DNA of 48,455 nucleotides. Source: Bacillota bacterium. GTDB lineage: Bacteria > Bacillota > UBA4882 > UBA8346. Where the stretch lies: contig JAEVYU010000002.1 of the NCBI GenBank assembly GCA_023392595.1, positions 1 to 48,455 of the forward strand, given 5' to 3'. The notes below the pieces were generated by a model, which was given only the letters and a program-made list of their open reading frames with translations, did not search any database and was not told where the DNA came from. A program made the translations under genes and the position numbers. Numbering within the stretch: position 1 is the first letter of the stretch; the number at the start of each line of letters is the position of its first letter. Below are positions 1 through 8,598 of this stretch, in pieces.

Positions 1-24
1 CATGAAATATAGTAAAATAGAGGC

Positions 25-1587
25 ATGAAAAGACGAAATAATAACAAAGTAACGTTTAAAGAATATACCATGAATCAGCAATTTTTGTTGCCTCCGAGTT
101 TAGACGAACTTATCCCCGCTAACCACCAAGTACGGGTCATCGAAGCAGCAATCGAACGAATGAATATCGACCCCCTTTTAAAACAATACAAAGGGGGAGG
201 CCGCAGCAATTATCATCCTAAAATGATGTTAAAGGTATTGGTATATGCTTACTCTCAAAAAATATACTCATCCCGGATGATTGCCAAGGCCCTACGGGAA
301 AACATCAATTTCATGTGGATATCCGGGAATAACCGGCCCGATTTCCGAACATTGAACCGTTTTCGTTCTTCGACCATGAAAAATGTCATTGCAGAAGTCT
401 TTGGAGCTATTGTTGAATTGCTCATCGAGGAAGGGTATATTCAATTTGAAAACTACTTTCTGGACGGGACAAAGATTGAAGCCAATGCCAATAAATACTC
501 ATGGGTATGGGCCAAATCCACCCAAAAGAATCACGCCAAGTTAAATGAAAAAGTTCAGCAATTATTACGTCAAATCGATCAGGTCAATCAAGCCGAAGAC
601 GAACAATATGGGGATAGAGATTTGGAAGAATTGGGTTCACAGCCCATCAATGCGGAAAAACTTGAACAAAAAGTCCATGAACTTAACGAAAAGCTGGCTG
701 GTGAACCTCAAAACAAGCCTCTAGCCAAAGCAGTTAAAACTCTCAAAGAGGACTACCTTCCCCGGGCCAAAAAATATGAAGCTCAAGAAGAACTTTTTAA
801 TGGAAGAAACAGTTATTCCAAAACGGATACCGATGCCACCTTTATGCGAATGAAGGAAGATCATATGAAAAATGGTCAACTTAAACCGGGGTATAACGTA
901 CAGATTGGAACTGAAGGACAATTCATTGTTGGGTATAGTATCCATCAAAAACCCACCGATACGACTTGCTTAATTCCCCATCTCCAACAGGTTAACACTA
1001 CTTTAGGTCAACTCCCCCAGAACATCGTGGCTGATTCTGGCTATGGTAGCGAAGAAAACTATGAATATCTCCAAACTAAAGAGCTTGGTAATTATGTCAA
1101 ATTCAATAACTTTCAAATAGAACATACCCGGAAATTCAAAAAAGATCGGTTTCGTGTTGAAAACTTACCCTATGATGAACAAACGGATACCTTTACATGC
1201 CCTGCCGGGAAACGATTAACTTATTTAAAGACAATGAAACGGGCTACAGAAAACGGCTATATTACGGAGCGCCGGATATATCAAGCTGGAGATTGCCTGG
1301 GTTGTCCGCTTAAAAGTCAATGCACGAAATCCGTCCACAATCGCCAGATTCAGGTAAGTTTTAAGCTCAATGCATTTAAAAAGAAGGCTTGGGACAATCT
1401 CCATACGGAGCAAGGTCAGAAATTGCGTTTATTGCGGGGGGTTGAAGTGGAGTCGGTATTTGGTCGATTGAAGAATAACTGGTTGTTTCGAAGATTTATG
1501 CTTCGTGGGATTGAAAAAGTTAAAATTGAATGGGGATTATTAAGTATTGCCCATAATTTAACGAAGCTTGCAACGATTACAACTTGA
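25..1587 (+). CDS. IS1182-family transposase
   Basis: A 520-residue DDE transposase that catalyses cut-and-paste movement of its insertion sequence. The N-terminus (KEYTMNQQFLLPPSLDELIP) is the DUF772-type start typical of IS1182 proteins. The likely catalytic acidic residues are D147 (LDGTKIEAN), D337 (VADSGYGSEENY) and E474 or E476 (GVEVESVFGRLKNN). A Cys-bearing segment (CPAGKR, CLGCPLKSQC) lies before the last motif, as in other members. The length is normal and the frame is intact, so the gene may be functional. The start at 25 follows AGAGG very closely; a second Met at residue 16 is possible. The element's left end lies outside the window. Confidence 0.93.
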   Translation: MKRRNNNKVTFKEYTMNQQFLLPPSLDELIPANHQVRVIEAAIERMNIDPLLKQYKGGGRSNYHPKMMLKVLVYAYSQKIYSSRMIAKALRENINFMWISGNNRPDFRTLNRFRSSTMKNVIAEVFGAIVELLIEEGYIQFENYFLDGTKIEANANKYSWVWAKSTQKNHAKLNEKVQQLLRQIDQVNQAEDEQYGDRDLEELGSQPINAEKLEQKVHELNEKLAGEPQNKPLAKAVKTLKEDYLPRAKKYEAQEELFNGRNSYSKTDTDATFMRMKEDHMKNGQLKPGYNVQIGTEGQFIVGYSIHQKPTDTTCLIPHLQQVNTTLGQLPQNIVADSGYGSEENYEYLQTKELGNYVKFNNFQIEHTRKFKKDRFRVENLPYDEQTDTFTCPAGKRLTYLKTMKRATENGYITERRIYQAGDCLGCPLKSQCTKSVHNRQIQVSFKLNAFKKKAWDNLHTEQGQKLRLLRGVEVESVFGRLKNNWLFRRFMLRGIEKVKIEWGLLSIAHNLTKLATITT

Positions 1588-1629
1588 TATGACCTCTTTT
1601 CTATATTTTCATTCTTCATTCGTGGAAAA

Positions 1630-1662
1630 GGGGCTGTCTCTGATTACTTTTGAGACAGCCCC
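1630..1662. repeat. Inverted repeat at the right end of the IS element
   Basis: GGGGCTGTCTC at 1630-1640 and GAGACAGCCCC at 1652-1662 form a perfect 11-bp stem about 40 bp after the transposase stop. This is the usual form of an IS1182-type terminus and can also act as a terminator. The matching left end would lie upstream of base 1 and cannot be checked here. Confidence 0.6.
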
Positions 1663-1699
1663 ATCGATTACCGACTGTCATGTGTCCACGTTTTCATGA

Positions 1700-2146
1700 T
1701 TAATTGGCAATCATTAAAGTTCTTCCCCGAAAACCGCATTTTTTATAAAATGTTTTGGCCCCGCCCTGCCACATATCTGTGGCGACTTCCAAACCCCGAC
1801 AATGTCTTTCCGTCGTCTTCTTTTTTACAAATCCGACCAGCGCCTTCCCAACGCCTCGCCCACGAAATTCTTCCGTTACCACCAACTCCTGAATGCTGGC
1901 AACTTGTCCACAATAATGGAATACATCTAAATAATATAACGTCACAAAACCGATAACCCGATTATGGACTGTGGCCACAAATGCTTCCCGTTCATTTGAG
2001 TTCATAAAGCTCTTAAATATTCTGTCAAAATCATTCTCGCTACGATACTGGACTGTATGAATAAGTTGGCGGTACAGACGATAAACATCATCATAATCTT
2101 CTCCGGTGACTGGGCGAATTTGTAATCCAATTGGTGTTAAACTCAT
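1700..2146 (-). CDS. GNAT-family N-acetyltransferase
   Basis: A soluble protein of about 148 residues with the Gcn5-related acetyltransferase fold, expected to transfer acetyl from acetyl-CoA to an amine; the substrate cannot be told. The acetyl-CoA loop is ELVVTEEFRGRGVGKALV (motif A, R-G-x-G-x-G/A), and the C-terminal GAKTFYKKCGF is the usual motif B region. The start is uncertain: AAAGGAGG at about 2171-2178 touches a GTG at 2170 and lies about 23 bases before the ATG at 2146. It is a single gene between the IS end and the ketopantoate reductase-like gene. Confidence 0.85.
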   Translation of the reverse strand: MSLTPIGLQIRPVTGEDYDDVYRLYRQLIHTVQYRSENDFDRIFKSFMNSNEREAFVATVHNRVIGFVTLYYLDVFHYCGQVASIQELVVTEEFRGRGVGKALVGFVKKKTTERHCRGLEVATDMWQGGAKTFYKKCGFRGRTLMIAN

Positions 2147-2219
2147 ATTTTCGCGCCCAAGCGCTTTCACCTCCTTTTTTTAAAAATTTTAAAGTGGGCG
2201 GGACACCCACCGTCAAATG

Positions 2220-2248
2220 TATTTATATATAGTATCGTATTTTGTCAA
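2220..2248 (-). promoter_or_regulatory. Probable promoter of the GNAT gene
   Basis: Reading leftward, TTGACA (2243-2248) is followed after 17 bases by TAAATA (2220-2225). It lies about 75 bp before the GNAT start. The -35 box is perfect and the -10 box is moderate. Confidence 0.45.
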
Positions 2249-2338
2249 ATTTTTTATCCTCAAATATTGCAATTTCAGCCAATTTTTTGTATCAAAGGCA
2301 ACTCATTTAAGGGAATTATCCACGAATATTGCAAAATG

Positions 2339-2375
2339 AAAAGCCCTCCGTGAATTTTAAATTCGGAGGGCTTTT
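2339..2375 (-). terminator. Intrinsic terminator after the ketopantoate reductase-like gene
   Basis: AAAAGCCCTCCG (2339-2350) pairs with CGGAGGGCTTTT (2364-2375) around a short AT-rich loop. It sits directly after the stop of the leftward gene at 2379. T-rich flanks on both sides suggest it may work in both directions. Confidence 0.75.
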
Positions 2376-2378
2376 CAT

Positions 2379-3296
2379 TTAATTTTCATGCTGCAACTCT
2401 AAGGTCCGTATCATTCGATACAATACCTGATTTACCGGAGTTGCCACGCCGTATTCGTAGCCGAGAGCATTAACTGTCCCCGCAAAAATCTCTACTTCCG
2501 TTTTGCGCCCGGCTTCAATATCTTGTAACATTGATGTCTTCCCGTCAGGGGATAAGGTGTCCAGTACGGCAATATATCTTTGAATATCTTCCGCGGAGAG
2601 CTGAATTCCTTTTTTTTCAGCTAAAAAAAGAACTTCTCTGGATGCCATCTCCATCAACTCGCGGGCTTCACCGATTTTTTGAAAAGTCCCGTAAGGGGCC
2701 TTTAATATAGCCGAAATTTGGTTAACTCCTACGTTCATCATAAACTTCCACCAAAGTTCGCGTTGCATATCTTCAGGGATGCTGTAAGGGATTTGGACAT
2801 GGTCAAATAATTCTTGAACCGTCTTAACTTTTGGAGAATCATTTGTATTTTGGGCTTCACCGAATACAATTTTTCCAATATTGGAAAAGCGAGTGTAAGT
2901 CCCTTCACGGACCGCATCGGTACCCACTACAAAGGATAGAAGCAGCTTATCCCGACCATATCTTTCGCCAATTTTTTCTTCACTGGTGATCCCATTGAGC
3001 AAGGAAAGAATAACTGTACCTTCTCCAATAAAACCCTCTATATCTTGCATACACTGCTCAAGATGGTGCTGTTTGACTGCAATCAAGATTAAGTCGGCAG
3101 TCTCCGTCGGGGCTCCCGGCTCACAGTATCGAAAAGGATAAGCCTTACCATTAACCGTTACACCGTTTTTTTGATACCTCTTAACCCGCGCCGAATCAGC
3201 AATCACCGTTATGATATCGGGACTATAATCAAATAACCTGCTGGCATAGGCGCTTCCAATCGCGCCAAGCCCAGATATATATACTTTCCGAATCAT
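2379..3296 (-). CDS. panE: 2-dehydropantoate (ketopantoate) 2-reductase-like protein
   Basis: A 305-residue member of the PanE/ApbA family, which reduces ketopantoate to pantoate with NADPH in coenzyme A synthesis. An N-terminal Rossmann fold is seen in MIRKVYISGLGAIGSAYASRL (G-x-G-x-x-G). The C-terminal ApbA_C domain carries the conserved Lys in WWKFMMNVGVNQ and the SMLQDIEAGRKTEVE segment. The length is typical. AGGAGG lies about 12 bases before the ATG. The family has many paralogues acting on other 2-keto acids and no other pantothenate genes are nearby, so the substrate is inferred. Confidence 0.8.
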   Translation of the reverse strand: MIRKVYISGLGAIGSAYASRLFDYSPDIITVIADSARVKRYQKNGVTVNGKAYPFRYCEPGAPTETADLILIAVKQHHLEQCMQDIEGFIGEGTVILSLLNGITSEEKIGERYGRDKLLLSFVVGTDAVREGTYTRFSNIGKIVFGEAQNTNDSPKVKTVQELFDHVQIPYSIPEDMQRELWWKFMMNVGVNQISAILKAPYGTFQKIGEARELMEMASREVLFLAEKKGIQLSAEDIQRYIAVLDTLSPDGKTSMLQDIEAGRKTEVEIFAGTVNALGYEYGVATPVNQVLYRMIRTLELQHEN

Positions 3297-3531
3297 TATC
3301 CCATATGCCTCCTCTAATGGATTTTATTGATTATCTTTGAAAAGCTAACAAAAATGGCGTAATCTGAATTGAAAAAAGCAATCTTAATATATTTCGCTGA
3401 GATATCGACAATTCCTGGCTTCTTTTACCTAAAGTTAATGTTAACGAAAAAATCAGCAGCAGGATTTGGCTTAAAAAAAAAGAAACTAAAAGTTAATTTT
3501 TAAGAAAATCCACAAAGATAAGTGAGGGGCC

Positions 3532-3783
3532 ATGAAAACAACAGGAATTGTACGTAAACTAGATGACCTAGGCCGGATCGTTATTCCCAAAGAAACAAGA
3601 GAACAGCTCTATATTGCCATTAAAGAACCGTTGGAAATTTTCGTTGATGAAGAGAATACATCGATTGTTCTAAAAAAGTATACACCCGGCTGTATTTTAT
3701 GCGGTGATATGGGTGGGGGTAAAATGATTTCCGGAAAAAATGTTTGTTTCAATTGCCTAGAGCAAGTAAAACGTGAATTCTGA
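3532..3783 (+). CDS. AbrB/SpoVT-type transition-state regulator with C-terminal zinc finger
   Basis: An 83-residue DNA-binding protein. Residues 1-50 form the swapped-hairpin AbrB domain (TGIVRKLDDLGRIVIPKETR), which binds as a dimer or tetramer. The C-terminus carries two Cys pairs (CILCGD and CFNC), probably a zinc site and a known feature of some clostridial AbrB proteins. The start has GAGGGG just before the ATG. AbrB relatives hold back stationary-phase and sporulation genes; the targets here are unknown. It is a single gene ended by a strong terminator. Confidence 0.9.
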   Translation: MKTTGIVRKLDDLGRIVIPKETREQLYIAIKEPLEIFVDEENTSIVLKKYTPGCILCGDMGGGKMISGKNVCFNCLEQVKREF

Positions 3784-3864
3784 TTGATTGAATACCGGGG
3801 AAATTTGAATATCTTTTTTTGTAAAACGAATCGACCCAAACTGTAGGATTAACGTCATAAGTTA

Positions 3865-3895
3865 AAGAAAGCCACGGCCTTGCCGTGGCTTTCTT
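3865..3895. terminator. Bidirectional terminator between abrB-like and prs-like genes
   Basis: A perfect 14-bp stem (3865-3878 with 3882-3895, GC-rich core GCCACGGC) has a 3-base loop. It lies between two convergent genes. The outer A/T arms give a short T-tract in either direction. Confidence 0.8.
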
Positions 3896-3920
3896 AGTAT
3901 TAGCGCGATGTTCGTTCGAT

Positions 3921-5117
3921 TCACTGCTGTTGCGTCTGTTGAGCACGATAATTAGTCAGCAGTTTATGAATCTTTTCCGAAGGATTAAACAAAGAACTAA
4001 TGGATTGATCCAAATTCAGCATATCAATTAGATGGGCTAAAAACTCCGACATATTCACATCCACATACCAGGGTTTTTGAAGCAATTCTTCCCGGCGATA
4101 GGTCAGGTTGGTCCCGTAAAGCCGGTTGAAAATCCCCTGCTTGTAACACTCTTCAAACTCTTCAATTCCTTCGGTGAATAAGGCAAAAGTAACAGCGATA
4201 AAAATCCGGTTGGCTTTCCTTTTTTTAAGCTCTCGGGCAATGTCTAAAATTGATTCTCCGGATGACAGCATATCATCAATAATCAACACATCTTTACCGG
4301 TAACATCATCACCCAAAAATTCATGTTTTACAATAGGATTCTTGCCGTTTACAACCATGCTGTAATCACGTCTTTTATAAAAAAGACTTAAATCAAGGCC
4401 GAGAATGCTTGCGTAATATAGCGCACGTTCCATGGCCCCTTCATCCGGGCTGACCACTAACATCTTGGATTTATTGATTTCCAAATCCTTTTCGGTTTTC
4501 AACAGGGCTTTGATAATCTGATAGGAAGAATGGAGGTTCTCAAAACTTTTTAACGGTACCGCATTATTCACTCTTGGATCATGAGCATCAAAAGTGATAA
4601 TATTATCAACACCTAAATTGGCTAACTCTTGCAATGCAATCGCACAATCCAGCGACTCCCGGGATTGCCTCTTATGTTGGCGCCCCTCGTAAAGCATCGG
4701 CATAATAACCGTAAGGTGTTTTGCCTTACCCGCTATCGCTGCAATTGTCCGCTTAATGTCCTGGAAATGGTCATCCGGACTCATGGGGTGTTCCATCCCG
4801 AAAAGATTATATTTACAGTTATAGTTACCAACATCGGCAATGATATAAATATCGTAACCACGAACCGTCGCACACAGCTGTGCTTTGCCTTCACCATTTG
4901 CAAAACGGGTGCAATTGCAGTTAACTAAGAACGAATCTCGAATAAAACCTACGAAAGGGAGGCTGTCCGCATTTTTTTGGATAAACTCCAAACGTCGTCG
5001 CAAGATAAAATCATTGATTAAACTCACAAGTTCCTTACTTCCATCTAATGCAATTATTCCGAGTGGTCCCACAGGAACGATCTGAAACTTTTTTCCTAAC
5101 TCATCAATTGAGTTCAT
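3921..5117 (-). CDS. prs: Ribose-phosphate pyrophosphokinase, long form
   Basis: About 398 residues; makes PRPP from ribose-5-phosphate and ATP for nucleotide, His and Trp synthesis. Family signs are the FANGEGKAQ region, a Mg/ATP segment around VDNIITFDAHDPRVNNAVP, and the PRPP-binding loop VLIIDDMLSSGESI. It is longer than the usual 310-320 residues, with extra N-terminal and C-terminal parts (ending in RAQQTQQQ). Such long forms occur in clostridial genomes beside or in place of the classical enzyme. The start at 5117 has GAGGAG 6 bases upstream; an in-frame GTG at 5135 overlaps that site and is less likely. Confidence 0.88.
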   Translation of the reverse strand: MNSIDELGKKFQIVPVGPLGIIALDGSKELVSLINDFILRRRLEFIQKNADSLPFVGFIRDSFLVNCNCTRFANGEGKAQLCATVRGYDIYIIADVGNYNCKYNLFGMEHPMSPDDHFQDIKRTIAAIAGKAKHLTVIMPMLYEGRQHKRQSRESLDCAIALQELANLGVDNIITFDAHDPRVNNAVPLKSFENLHSSYQIIKALLKTEKDLEINKSKMLVVSPDEGAMERALYYASILGLDLSLFYKRRDYSMVVNGKNPIVKHEFLGDDVTGKDVLIIDDMLSSGESILDIARELKKRKANRIFIAVTFALFTEGIEEFEECYKQGIFNRLYGTNLTYRREELLQKPWYVDVNMSEFLAHLIDMLNLDQSISSLFNPSEKIHKLLTNYRAQQTQQQ

Positions 5118-5451
5118 TGCATACTCCTCTTTCACGATTGTCCGTTAATATTTCGTTGCTGTTCGATTCTCTAGCCTGTGAAGAGTTTTATATTTCGACA
5201 AAATCCATTAGAATCCTGTTTAGTAACAAATCCTTAAACTTCAAACAGCCTCAATTTTTACCTGCTCTAAACCGCCCTCATTAACCAATATCAACCATGA
5301 AGACAGCAATCTTGTGGGAATCACAATTACCTGAACCTACGAATCAAAATGCATTTCATTCCAATACCGCAGAGATATAATATGCTGATGAAATCTATAG
5401 ACATATTCCGTAACAGGCATCATAATCCTGCTTGGAATTTGGTGGAGGAAA

Positions 5452-5541
5452 ATGTTTTGTCTTTTTCATGGCTTCTTTGGAGAACAGGCAATCCCAGTTG
5501 GGGCTGGGGTCTTAGTGATTGAGAATTACTTGAAATTTTAA
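5452..5541 (+). CDS. Possible 29-residue small ORF
   Basis: ATG follows GGTGGAGGAAA, a good Shine-Dalgarno site with slightly short spacing. The product is hydrophobic (starts MFCLFHGFFGEQAIPVGAG, ends NYLKF). No family is recognised. It may be a small membrane peptide or chance; the inverted repeat at 5597 could terminate it. Confidence 0.22.
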   Translation: MFCLFHGFFGEQAIPVGAGVLVIENYLKF

Positions 5542-5596
5542 AAAGTATCTCAAGTGACAATAGATTTTAACCTGCAATTGCACGAACCATTGCGCT

Positions 5597-5637
5597 AAAA
5601 AGACTGTCTCGGAAAAAGTAAGGGAGACAGTCCTTTT
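5597..5637. terminator. Hairpin, probable bidirectional terminator or IS-end relic
   Basis: AAAAGACTGTCTC pairs with GAGACAGTCCTTTT (one bulged base) around a 13-14 base loop. A T-rich run follows on the + strand. It lies about 80 bp after the leftward PyrD-like gene. Its core (GACTGTCTC/GAGACAGTC) resembles the IS end at 1630-1662, so it could also be a transposon-end relic. Confidence 0.5.
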
Positions 5638-5716
5638 ATTTAACCAAGTAGCACTAGAGGATTTCCCCATCATTCAATCCGTTCAATCTATCCTGGACTC
5701 TTCAATCATTTTATTT

Positions 5717-6627
5717 TTACCAGCATTCCATTTTACCGGATAATTGGGAAACACTGTTTAAATTGTTATCCCCCAAGTAAGCTGCCAGCCCATCGATGAT
5801 CCGTACCGGGGCCATCGGATCGGAAAACAGAGCCGAACCAACTTCTACGGCTTTTGCCCCCGCCAGCAACATTTCGGCTGCATCCTGCCAGCGGCTGACA
5901 CCGCCAATCCCGATAACGGGTATTTTTACGGCACTGGCCGCTTGCCAGACCATTCGTAAAGCAAGGGGGAAAATGGCCCGACCCGATAGTCCGCCGACAT
6001 TGGTTTTTAAGAAAGGCCGCCTCGTTTTCACATCAATGCGCATACCAAAAACGGTGCCGATTAAGGAGACGCCATCGGCGCCCGCTCCCTCGGCCGCTTT
6101 GGCAAGATCTGCGATTTGAGTCAAATTAGGCGGCAGTTTCACAATTAATTTTTTCTTGCAGGTCAGCCTGATACTTTTTACGGCGGATTCAATACTTTTC
6201 ACATCGGCGCCAAAAGGGACCCCGCCATTTTCCATATTGGCCGCCGCCAGATTGGCTTCAATCATGTCCACGCAACTATCCGAGACCGCCCCGGCAATTT
6301 TGGAAAATCCAATGCAGTTCCGGCGGCCAAATTCGCAATGAGTACGGTACCGCTATGGGATAATTGAGGAAGAGCGCCATTTAACAGCGTTTGAACGCCC
6401 GGATTCGGCATGCCGGTATTGCTCAATATGCCCGAGGGCGCTTCGGCAATTCGGGGCGTTGGGCTTCCTTCCTTGGCTCCGAGTGTCGTGCCGTTGAGGG
6501 TTACGCCCCCCAACCGGCTCAAAGGATGAAACTGTTGATATTCTTGGCCGTAGCCGTAAAATCCACTGGCAACAATGATTGGGTTTTTAAACTCCACTCC
6601 GGCGATGTTAACTTTCAAATCCGGCAT
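5717..6627 (-). pseudogene. PyrD-like (class 1B dihydroorotate dehydrogenase family) flavoprotein, frameshifted
   Basis: Two overlapping frames together encode a full PyrD-like TIM-barrel FMN protein of about 303 residues. The N-terminal part is 6262-6627 (MPDLKVNIAGVEFKNPIIVASG). The C-terminal part is 5717 to about 6300 (IEANLAAANMENGG, GGLSGRAIFPLALRMV, GIGGVSRWQDAAEMLLAGA). One extra A in the leftward AAAA run at 6298-6301 would restore DFPKIAGAVSD. The FMN-phosphate region is intact, but key substrate residues differ from true PyrD: the Lys in the TKxTT segment is Asn (LNGTT), the Asn after ML is Ser (ILSNTG), the NISCPN loop with the catalytic Cys is NLAAAN, and INT is IGT. The gene directly follows pyrK. 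It is either a broken paralogue or a gene with a sequencing indel, and probably does not act on dihydroorotate. Confidence 0.8.
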
Positions 6628-7398
6628 CTAAAACACCACCCTTTCGGCATCAAAGACGGGTCCATCAGAACAGGCTCGTGAAGGGATAACGCTTCCGTCC
6701 GGTTGCTTTGTTTTACATACACAGACATGGCAAGCCCCTACGCCACAGCCCATCTTTTCCTCCATCAGCACTTGACAGGGGATGGTTTCTCGGGCGGCAA
6801 CGGAGGCGGCTTTTTTTAACATGGCAACGGGACCACAGGCGTACAGAATATCCGGACGCTGCTGCGCTAAAAGTTGCTCCAATCCCTCGCTGACCACTCC
6901 TTGAGAGCCCTGGCCGCCATCCTCAGTCATGACTTTGGCAGTAACCTCATGTTGATTAAAATCATTCACCAAGGCGACTTGGCTACTTTTTTGAAAACCC
7001 AAAACCGCTCTGGCGTTTCGTCCATAAAATTTTGCAGCCGCCAAAAGCGGCGCAACCCCTAAACCGCCCCCAACCAATAACGCTTTTTGGCCGGAAAACA
7101 ATCGGAAGCCAACACCGAGTGGACCCATTAGATCAACCCAGGAATCTTCGTGAAACCGGGCCAGTTTTTTGGTGCCCTCACCGCGGATGCCGAATACCAA
7201 GCGAACGATGCCGTTATCGGGGTCGGTTTCACAGACGGCTATGGGCCGGCGCAGGGGCAAACTTTCCACGCGAATCAGGACAAACTGGCCGGGTTGGGCT
7301 TCATTGGCAATGGAGGGACAGCGCACATATAAATCATAGAGTTCCTCGGCCAACTGGCTGATTTTGATGATTGGAAACAATCCTTGAACAGAATTCAT
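6628..7398 (-). CDS. pyrK: PyrK-type electron-transfer flavoprotein subunit (FAD, 2Fe-2S)
   Basis: 256 residues; the family passes electrons between NAD(H) and the FMN of its PyrD partner. It has a ferredoxin-reductase-like FAD domain (PLRRPIAVCE), an NAD-binding part (ALLVGGGLGVAPLLAAAKFY, ILYACGPVAMLKKAA), and a C-terminal 2Fe-2S site with four Cys in CGVGACHVCVC and RACSDGP. Nothing essential appears missing. The ATG follows AGGAGGGA by 7 bases. The TAG stop abuts the PyrD-like start, indicating coupled translation. Since the partner has lost orotate-site residues, this subunit may serve another oxidoreductase reaction. Confidence 0.9.
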   Translation of the reverse strand: MNSVQGLFPIIKISQLAEELYDLYVRCPSIANEAQPGQFVLIRVESLPLRRPIAVCETDPDNGIVRLVFGIRGEGTKKLARFHEDSWVDLMGPLGVGFRLFSGQKALLVGGGLGVAPLLAAAKFYGRNARAVLGFQKSSQVALVNDFNQHEVTAKVMTEDGGQGSQGVVSEGLEQLLAQQRPDILYACGPVAMLKKAASVAARETIPCQVLMEEKMGCGVGACHVCVCKTKQPDGSVIPSRACSDGPVFDAERVVF

Positions 7399-7454
7399 TC
7401 AATATTCCCTCCTCAGATAAATGATTTATAAGTTTTATCCATGCAGGCGACTTA

Positions 7455-8477
7455 TTATTTGAACAGATACAGAAAAAGCGGTGTCAAAACAAAAATACAA
7501 GCAAATCCGATGATGCCCAGCAGAATAGGGCGAAATCCTTCTTTACGAAAATCGGCTATTTTGAGATTGAGACCGATGGCGATCATCGAGGCCGCCAGCA
7601 GTAACTGGCTAATATAAAGCAATCCGGTGACTATCGTCTTGGGGACGATTCCTATTGAATTAAGAACGCTGACTCCTAGGAATCCTAGGACGAACAAGGG
7701 AAACTGTACTTTTACACAGCTCCCGCTTTTTTTACGTTCTTCGATGTTCATCATCAAATCAAGCACCAAAATAACCAAGACAAGTAAAATAACTCGTCCA
7801 AGCTTTGTGATCAGCGCATTATTGGCATATGCCGCCGGAAGTACCGAACCGGCTGCCACAACATGGGCTATTTCCTCCAAGGATACTCCAATAATCCCGC
7901 TGAGCTGATGCATGTTTATAAAATGAAGTAATACCGGAGTAAGAAAGATATAGCCGGTGGCAAAGATAGTTCCAAGAATGGCAACGATGGATACGCAAAC
8001 ACCCTGTTTCGCCTTGCTGGCTTTATTGACGCTTGCCGCAGCCATAATCGCAGCAGCGCCGCAGACAGCCGTTCCCACCGAAACCAGAAAACCGGTTTGC
8101 TCATCCACACCGAGTTTACGGCTTAAATAAAACATCGCACAAAGGGTGAAGGTGATCATCATGATGTCGGCGATCATAATGTGAATGCCGCCATGCAGGA
8201 TATCCATGATATTAAGACGGAATCCCATCAAAATAATACCGGCGCGCAAATAGTACTTAGCGGTAAAATCAAGCCCCTGATTCCAGGCTGTTCGGGCACC
8301 CAGGATTAAGTTTAAGATTAAGCCGATAAAAATTCCGATAATCATTGGCCCGGCAATTTTAAGTCCGGGTAAATTGGAAAGTAAAATGGCGATGTAGCCA
8401 AGGACCAATACCAAAATGAAAATCCATCCAAAAACAGTTCTAACGTTGGTTGATGATTGATTGGTCTGAAGTTCCAT
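7455..8477 (-). CDS. yeiH: YeiH/UPF0324-family membrane protein (putative sulfate/anion exporter)
   Basis: 340 residues with about 10 hydrophobic segments. The family (PF03601, COG2855) is annotated as putative sulfate exporter and is often divergent from a LysR regulator, as here. Typical segments are GPMIIGIFIGLILNL, the VGTAVCGAAAIMAA core, and LLLAASMIAIGLNLKI near the end. AGGAGT lies 6 bases before the ATG. It is first in an operon with pyrK (57-bp gap) and the PyrD-like gene, an unusual pairing that hints at sulfur- or sulfonate-linked redox chemistry; that link is inference. Confidence 0.87.
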   Translation of the reverse strand: MELQTNQSSTNVRTVFGWIFILVLVLGYIAILLSNLPGLKIAGPMIIGIFIGLILNLILGARTAWNQGLDFTAKYYLRAGIILMGFRLNIMDILHGGIHIMIADIMMITFTLCAMFYLSRKLGVDEQTGFLVSVGTAVCGAAAIMAAASVNKASKAKQGVCVSIVAILGTIFATGYIFLTPVLLHFINMHQLSGIIGVSLEEIAHVVAAGSVLPAAYANNALITKLGRVILLVLVILVLDLMMNIEERKKSGSCVKVQFPLFVLGFLGVSVLNSIGIVPKTIVTGLLYISQLLLAASMIAIGLNLKIADFRKEGFRPILLGIIGFACIFVLTPLFLYLFK

Positions 8478-8545
8478 GTTTTCACTCCTGTTGTAATTTA
8501 ATTGAACAATGTTTATAATAATTGAAAGGGATATATATGTAAAAT

Positions 8546-8556
8546 ACTATTATAGT
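8546..8556. promoter_or_regulatory. Possible LysR operator in the yeiH/lysR divergent region
   Basis: ACTAT-T-ATAGT is an 11-bp palindrome in the 120-bp AT-rich gap between the divergent genes, where a LysR-type regulator would bind. Such short AT-rich palindromes can arise by chance. Confidence 0.3.
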
Positions 8557-8598
8557 TATAAATTTCATAATCAAAAACCTATATATTGGAGTAATCCT

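Larger units (their letters stand above)
5118..5716. other. 600-bp intergenic region
   Basis: No long gene is present. It holds a possible 29-codon ORF (5452-5541) and an inverted repeat (5597-5637), each listed separately. A TATAAT occurs near 5376 without a convincing -35 box. Nothing else could be supported. Confidence 0.5.

Noticed and set aside
5717..6627. Programmed -1 frameshift in the PyrD-like gene
   Set aside because: The sequence around the AAAA run does not fit an X XXY YYZ slippery heptamer in frame, and PyrD proteins are not known to use frameshifting.
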